A stretch of DNA of 64,000 bases from assembly GCA_035468285.1 (NCBI GenBank), contig DATISY010000114.1:1-64000 (forward strand), in the 5' to 3' direction. Below, in pieces: positions 60,784 through 64,000 of the stretch. This DNA is from PALSA-555 sp035468285. Its GTDB lineage: Bacteria > Actinomycetota > Acidimicrobiia > IMCC26256 > PALSA-555. Both the position numbers and the translations under genes were made by a program. How positions within the stretch are numbered: the first letter of the stretch is position 1; the number at the start of each line of letters is the position of its first letter. The notes below the pieces were generated by a model that saw only the letters and a program-made list of their open reading frames with translations, searched no databases and was not told where the DNA came from.

Positions 60784-61050
60784 GTGGCGAACATCAAGGG
60801 TCAGATCAAGCGGAACCGCCAGAACGAGGCGCGGCGGCTGCGGAACAAAGCGGTGCGCACCGAGCTCAAGTCCCGGGTGAAGGGCGCCACGATCGCCGCC
60901 GCCGAGGGGGCCCCGGACGCCGATGACCAGCTGCGGATCGCCCAGAAGCGCCTCAACAAGGCCGGCGCCAAGGGTCGGATCCATCCTCGCCAGGCGGCTC
61001 GGCGCACCTCGCGGCTCATGAAGCGCGCCGCGAAGGGCGCGCAGAGCTAA
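60784..61050 (+). CDS. rpsT: 30S ribosomal protein S20
   Basis: The 88-residue basic protein begins (GTG) ANIKGQIKRNRQNEARRLRN and ends IHPRQAARRTSRLMKRAAKG, the S20 pattern. It binds 16S rRNA early in assembly. It is convergent with holA, 17 bp between stops. Its position between lepA and holA is conserved in actinobacteria, although the strand relation varies. Confidence 0.96.
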   Translation: MANIKGQIKRNRQNEARRLRNKAVRTELKSRVKGATIAAAEGAPDADDQLRIAQKRLNKAGAKGRIHPRQAARRTSRLMKRAAKGAQS

Positions 61051-61067
61051 CCCGGTCGTCGCCCGGC

Positions 61068-62102
61068 TCACGCCGAGCGGGAACCCGTCCGGCGGCGTGC
61101 CGGCGACCCGAGCGCGGCGAGCCGCGCCACGAGGAGCTCGATCACCGCGTCCTCCGGGATGGCCCGGGCCCCCTTGAGGTCGAGGTCGGCGCGGGCGAGG
61201 AGGTCGAAGGCCCGGCGGAGCCCGTCGGTGCCGAGCGCGCGGGCCTGGCGGAGCCGGAACCCGGCGGCGCGCGGGTTCCCCCGGCCGCCGAGCGCCGCGG
61301 CGGCGTCCTCGTTGGTGTGCACCGCGGGGTCGTCGAGGCGCAGGAGGCGCCGGTAGTGGCCGTGCAGCAGGGCGATGATCTGCAACGGGTGCATCGGCTT
61401 GGGCTGGCGGGGGCTCGTGACGGTCAGGAGCCGCCGGACGGTGGCCAGCGTCCCCGCGATGTCGCCCTTCTCGATGGCGTTCGTGAGGTCCCAGACTGGG
61501 ATCGAGCCGGCCTCCCCGAGGTAGGGGGTGACGTCCTCGGCGTCGAGGTGGGCGTCGGGCCCGTATGCGCTGCGCAGCGTGGCGAGGAGCCCCGGGACGA
61601 GGCCGGCGTCGTCGCCGACGTGCGCGCGGATGGCGTCGCTCGCGGCGCGGGTCAGGTCGAGGTCCGTGTCGGCGAGCTCGAGCGCGAGGACGTCGGTGGT
61701 CTTCTCCGAGGCCGGCTTGGTGACGGTGCCGTGCGCGCGGGCGGCCTTGTCGAGTCCGTCGGGGGTCTTGCCGTCCCCGACGACGAGGATGAGCTCGGTC
61801 GTCGGCAGCGGATCGTCCAGGTAGGCGACGAGGGGGGCGGCCTCCGCGGCCCGCAGGTTGCCGACATCGCGGACGACGACGATGCGACGCGCCGTCATGA
61901 ACGGTGGGCTCGCCGCGGCGTTGATCACCGCGCCGACGACGCCGTCGCGCCCGAGGGTGTCGTCGGTGTCGCCGCGGCCGGGAACCGTGAACTCCTCGAC
62001 GGTGAGCGTCCGGTCGTCGCCGTCGAGTAGCTCGTCGACGAGCTTCGCGACGCTGTCGTCGCGCAGGATCGGGTCGGTGCCGATCACCAGGTGGACGGTC
62101 AC
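61068..62102 (-). CDS. holA: DNA polymerase III delta subunit
   Basis: The 344-residue clamp-loader subunit has VHLVIGTDPILRDDSVAKLV at the start, RRIVVVRDVGNLRAAEAAPL, and the C-terminal helical collar (MHPLQIIALLHGHYRRLLRL). The AAA-like fold lacks a Walker A, as expected for delta. Delta opens the beta clamp. The GTG overlaps the folP stop (GTGA). Confidence 0.92.
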   Translation of the reverse strand: MTVHLVIGTDPILRDDSVAKLVDELLDGDDRTLTVEEFTVPGRGDTDDTLGRDGVVGAVINAAASPPFMTARRIVVVRDVGNLRAAEAAPLVAYLDDPLPTTELILVVGDGKTPDGLDKAARAHGTVTKPASEKTTDVLALELADTDLDLTRAASDAIRAHVGDDAGLVPGLLATLRSAYGPDAHLDAEDVTPYLGEAGSIPVWDLTNAIEKGDIAGTLATVRRLLTVTSPRQPKPMHPLQIIALLHGHYRRLLRLDDPAVHTNEDAAAALGGRGNPRAAGFRLRQARALGTDGLRRAFDLLARADLDLKGARAIPEDAVIELLVARLAALGSPARRRTGSRSA

Positions 62103-62950
62103 GGGACCGCCACCGGGGCTTCGGCGAGGATGGCCTCGACGGTGCGGCACACCCGGACGGTGCCGGCCACGTCGTGGACCCGCACGATGCGGGCCCCGTG
62201 CGCGACGCCGTACGCCGCGGCGGCGAGCGACGCGTCGCGCCGGTCGTGGAGGTCGAGGCCGAGCAGGTCGCCGAGGAACCGCTTGTTCGACGCCGAAAGG
62301 AGCACCGGGTGACCGAGCTCGGCGAGCCGGTCGGTGGCGGCGAGGAGCTGGGCGCTCATCATCGCGGTCTTGCCGAGGTCGAGGCCGGCGTCGACGGCGA
62401 TCTGGTCGGTCGAGAGCCCGGCGCGGCGCGCCCGGTCGGCCCGGTCGGCCAGGAACGCGGTCACGTCGGGGACCAGGTCGCGGTAGGAGGGTTCGGGGTC
62501 CGGTACCCGGGGAGCGAGCCGGATGTGGGTGGCGACGACGGACGCGTGGTGCCGGGCCGCGACGGGCAGGTAGTCGGGGTCGGCGAAGCCGCTGATGTCG
62601 TTGCCGACGACGGCTCCGGCCTGGCAGGCCGCGTCGAGCACCGACGCCCGCCACGTGTCGACCGAGATCGGGGCCGCCACCCGCGCGCTGAGCGCCGCGA
62701 TGGTCGGGACGACCCGGTCGAGCTCCTCGGCCTCGTCGACGTCGGGTCCCGGTCCCGCCTTCACGCCGCCGACGTCGAGGACGTCGGCGCCGTCAGCGAC
62801 GAGCTGGTCCGCGCGGCGCAACAGGTCGTCGAGGTCGTAGGTGGCGCCGCGGTCGTAGAACGAGTCGGGGGTCCGGTTCAAGATCCCCATGACCAGGGTC
62901 CGTTGGGTGAGGTCGTGGACCACGTCGCCGAGTTGGTAGGCCCAGGGCAT
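62099..62950 (-). CDS. folP: Dihydropteroate synthase homologue, FolP2-like
   Basis: The 283-residue TIM-barrel protein has LVMGILNRTPDSFYDRGATY, ADVLDVGGVKAGPG, VGNDISGF and LLSASNKRFLGDLLGLD. The NRTPDSFYD form and GGVKAGPG match mycobacterial FolP2 more than FolP1 (NVTxDSFSDGG, GGESxRPG). FolP2 is reported not to act as a standard dihydropteroate synthase. The Lys-Arg of SNKRF is kept here, so activity is possible. I chose the ATG at 62950 because TAGGCT sits 7 nt upstream; a GTG at 63004 overlapping the comEA-like stop is the alternative. Confidence 0.85.
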   Translation of the reverse strand: MPWAYQLGDVVHDLTQRTLVMGILNRTPDSFYDRGATYDLDDLLRRADQLVADGADVLDVGGVKAGPGPDVDEAEELDRVVPTIAALSARVAAPISVDTWRASVLDAACQAGAVVGNDISGFADPDYLPVAARHHASVVATHIRLAPRVPDPEPSYRDLVPDVTAFLADRADRARRAGLSTDQIAVDAGLDLGKTAMMSAQLLAATDRLAELGHPVLLSASNKRFLGDLLGLDLHDRRDASLAAAAYGVAHGARIVRVHDVAGTVRVCRTVEAILAEAPVAVP

Positions 62951-62957
62951 CGGGCGG

Positions 62958-62963
62958 AGCCTA
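62958..62963 (-). promoter_or_regulatory. Putative -10 box, leaderless folP
   Basis: TAGGCT on the minus strand is followed by CCGCCCG and the ATG at 62950. It supports the shorter start and an internal promoter within the comEA-folP-holA string. Confidence 0.4.
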
Positions 62964-63000
62964 TGGCCCTGGTTCCCGGGGCCCGCGGGTGGGCGGCCGC

Positions 63001-63576
63001 TCACCGCGGCGCGACGGTCGTCGGCGGGGCGCCCGGCCCGGCGGCGGGCGTCGTGGTCGTCGTGGTGTCGGCGGTGGCCGGGACGAGGACCTGTTCGCCG
63101 TCCCGGAGTCGGGCGGCCAGGTTCAGGGCGTCGAGGTTGGCGTCGGGCCGCGCGCCGCCGGCGGTGTCGATGGCGTCGATGACCCGGTCCCCGCCGGGGA
63201 GGGTGACCACGCCCGGGTGGGTGACGGCGCCGGCGACGTGGACGACGACGTGGCGGGGGTAGGCGGGCGCGGCCCGGGCGACGCGCGTCGGTGCAGGGAC
63301 CCGGTTCGGGGAGGCGCTGACCGGGGGCGCTGCGCCCGGCACCCGGGCACGGTAGGAGACGAGGACGGTCGTGATCACCAGCACCGCGACGAGGGCCGCG
63401 ATCGCGGTGCGGGCGTCGCGGGACGGGACCGCGGCGGTCACGCGCTCGGTGACGGTGGGGGGACGTCGCCGCCGATGCCGGTTTGGCGCGGCGGGGCCTG
63501 GGCCCCAGAACGTCGGGTCGGGGACGAGGCCGTCGTCGGGCGCGTCGACCAGACGGGGCGGTTCGGGCTCGGGCAC
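63001..63576 (-). CDS. ComEA-like SLBB-domain protein without the helix-hairpin-helix domain
   Basis: The 191-residue protein has a basic linker (RHRRRRPPTVTERV), one membrane segment (AIAALVAVLVITTVLVSYRA) and an outer SLBB domain: RHVVVHVAGAVTHPGVVTLP, then VIDAIDTAGGARPDANLDAL and DGEQVLVPA. This is the N-terminal half of ComEA. The DNA-binding helix-hairpin-helix part is absent; a Thr/Pro tail follows instead. It lies between leuS and folP, where actinobacteria usually carry comEA-comEC. The DNA-uptake role is therefore doubtful. Confidence 0.82.
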   Translation of the reverse strand: MPEPEPPRLVDAPDDGLVPDPTFWGPGPAAPNRHRRRRPPTVTERVTAAVPSRDARTAIAALVAVLVITTVLVSYRARVPGAAPPVSASPNRVPAPTRVARAAPAYPRHVVVHVAGAVTHPGVVTLPGGDRVIDAIDTAGGARPDANLDALNLAARLRDGEQVLVPATADTTTTTTPAAGPGAPPTTVAPR

Positions 63577-63652
63577 GGCGGCACCTCCGGGAACGACACG
63601 GTCCGGAGGAAGTGGAGGGGGAAGCGCGGCGAGCGCCGGGAGGGCGAAGGTA

Positions 63653-64000
63653 TCAGCCGAGCACGAAGTTGACGAGGCGTCGGGGCACCACGATGACCTT
63701 GCGCACCGGGGCGTCGCCGAGCGCGGCGGCGGCGCGGGGCTCAGCCCGGGCGGCGGCCTCGACCGTGGCCTCGGACGCGTCGACGGGAACGGACAGGCGG
63801 GCGCGGGTCTTGCCGTTGACCTGCACCGCGATCTCGGCGGTGTCGACGGTGAGCTCGGCCTCGTCGGGTTCGGGGAACGGCTCGAACGCGAGGGACGCGT
63901 CGTGACCCAGGCGGGCCCACAGCTCCTCGGCGATGTGGGGGGTGAGGGGGGCGAGCATGAGGATCAGGGGCTCCACGACCTCTCGGGGAGACTCGCCGGT
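63653..64000 (-). CDS. leuS: Leucyl-tRNA synthetase, C-terminal part (continues past the right edge)
   Basis: The visible 115 residues end the class I synthetase. They include MLAPLTPHIAEELWARLG of the anticodon-binding domain and the terminal domain AEIAVQVNGKTRARLSVPVD, then APVRKVIVVPRRLVNFVLG, diagnostic of bacterial LeuRS. The frame stays open to the window edge. It is the first gene of the leuS-comEA-folP-holA string. Confidence 0.95.
   Translation of the reverse strand, partial: TGESPREVVEPLILMLAPLTPHIAEELWARLGHDASLAFEPFPEPDEAELTVDTAEIAVQVNGKTRARLSVPVDASEATVEAAARAEPRAAAALGDAPVRKVIVVPRRLVNFVLG

Noticed and set aside
63001..63576. Frameshift as the reason for the missing helix-hairpin-helix domain in the ComEA-like protein
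   Set aside because: No helix-hairpin-helix text is visible in other frames downstream, and folP begins immediately, so the domain is absent rather than shifted.

Overview
The window is a very GC-rich, gene-dense piece of an actinobacterial chromosome. By gene content I would place it in or near the class Acidimicrobiia; that placement is inference. Supporting signs are a BldD-type regulator, an HrcA/CIRCE heat-shock operon, a LexA box of the CGAAC-N4-GTTCG type, Rv2578c-like and SCO6745-like genes, a FolP2-type dihydropteroate synthase and many apparently leaderless genes. Most neighbours overlap by 4 bp (ATGA or GTGA), so translational coupling is widespread. No rRNA, CRISPR array, transposase or phage gene was found.

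Left part (1-21.0 kb). A short minus-strand group (VOC protein, membrane protein, pterin dehydratase) lies divergent to a radical SAM gene and a 1160-residue adenylate cyclase/ATPase/TPR protein. Then comes a minus-strand catabolic gene string (18444 down to 5513). It encodes a branched-chain-amino-acid-type ABC importer in which LivH and LivM are fused and LivF is fused to an MFS transporter, a substrate-binding protein, an alpha/beta hydrolase, a ThuA protein, a RidA protein, a family-4 glycosidase, a NagB-like deaminase, a YczE-type membrane protein and a Gfo/Idh/MocA dehydrogenase. Divergent from it are a beta-hydroxyacid dehydrogenase and an FGGY sugar kinase. A perfect 17-bp inverted repeat lies between the two arms. 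The likely job is uptake and breakdown of an unidentified sugar or amino-sugar derivative.

Middle accessory part (21.0-29.1 kb). A tRNA-Asn gene borrows its upstream region from an HTH/LAGLIDADG-like gene that has a perfect LexA box. It is followed by a small membrane protein, a GDT1-type cation transporter, a PAS-PAS-GGDEF cyclase, a SCO6745-like protein, a GAF-SpoIIE phosphatase and a secreted seven-repeat YVTN protein. The YVTN gene is bracketed by an intact tRNA(CAU) and a 45-nt copy of its 3' half, which looks like the footprint of an integration.

Right part (29.1-64 kb). This is a conserved housekeeping backbone read on the minus strand: leuS, comEA-like, folP, holA, (rpsT), lepA, hemW, hrcA, dnaJ, rsmE, bldD-like, phoH, ybeY, corC-type, era, then recO, uppS, glyQS, J/RDD protein, ppdK, thioesterase, dgt, dnaG, rpoD and the tRNA. 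A complete aa3-type cytochrome oxidase operon and a lipid kinase gene interrupt the usual era-recO link. ComEC is absent from its usual place next to comEA. Plus-strand genes here are the lipid kinase, an acyl-CoA dehydrogenase, a GT-C mannosyltransferase-like protein and rpsT.

Most relevant to new biology are the MFS-LivF fused importer locus, the LexA-box/HTH-endonuclease/tRNA-Asn arrangement, and the tRNA-fragment-bracketed YVTN gene.
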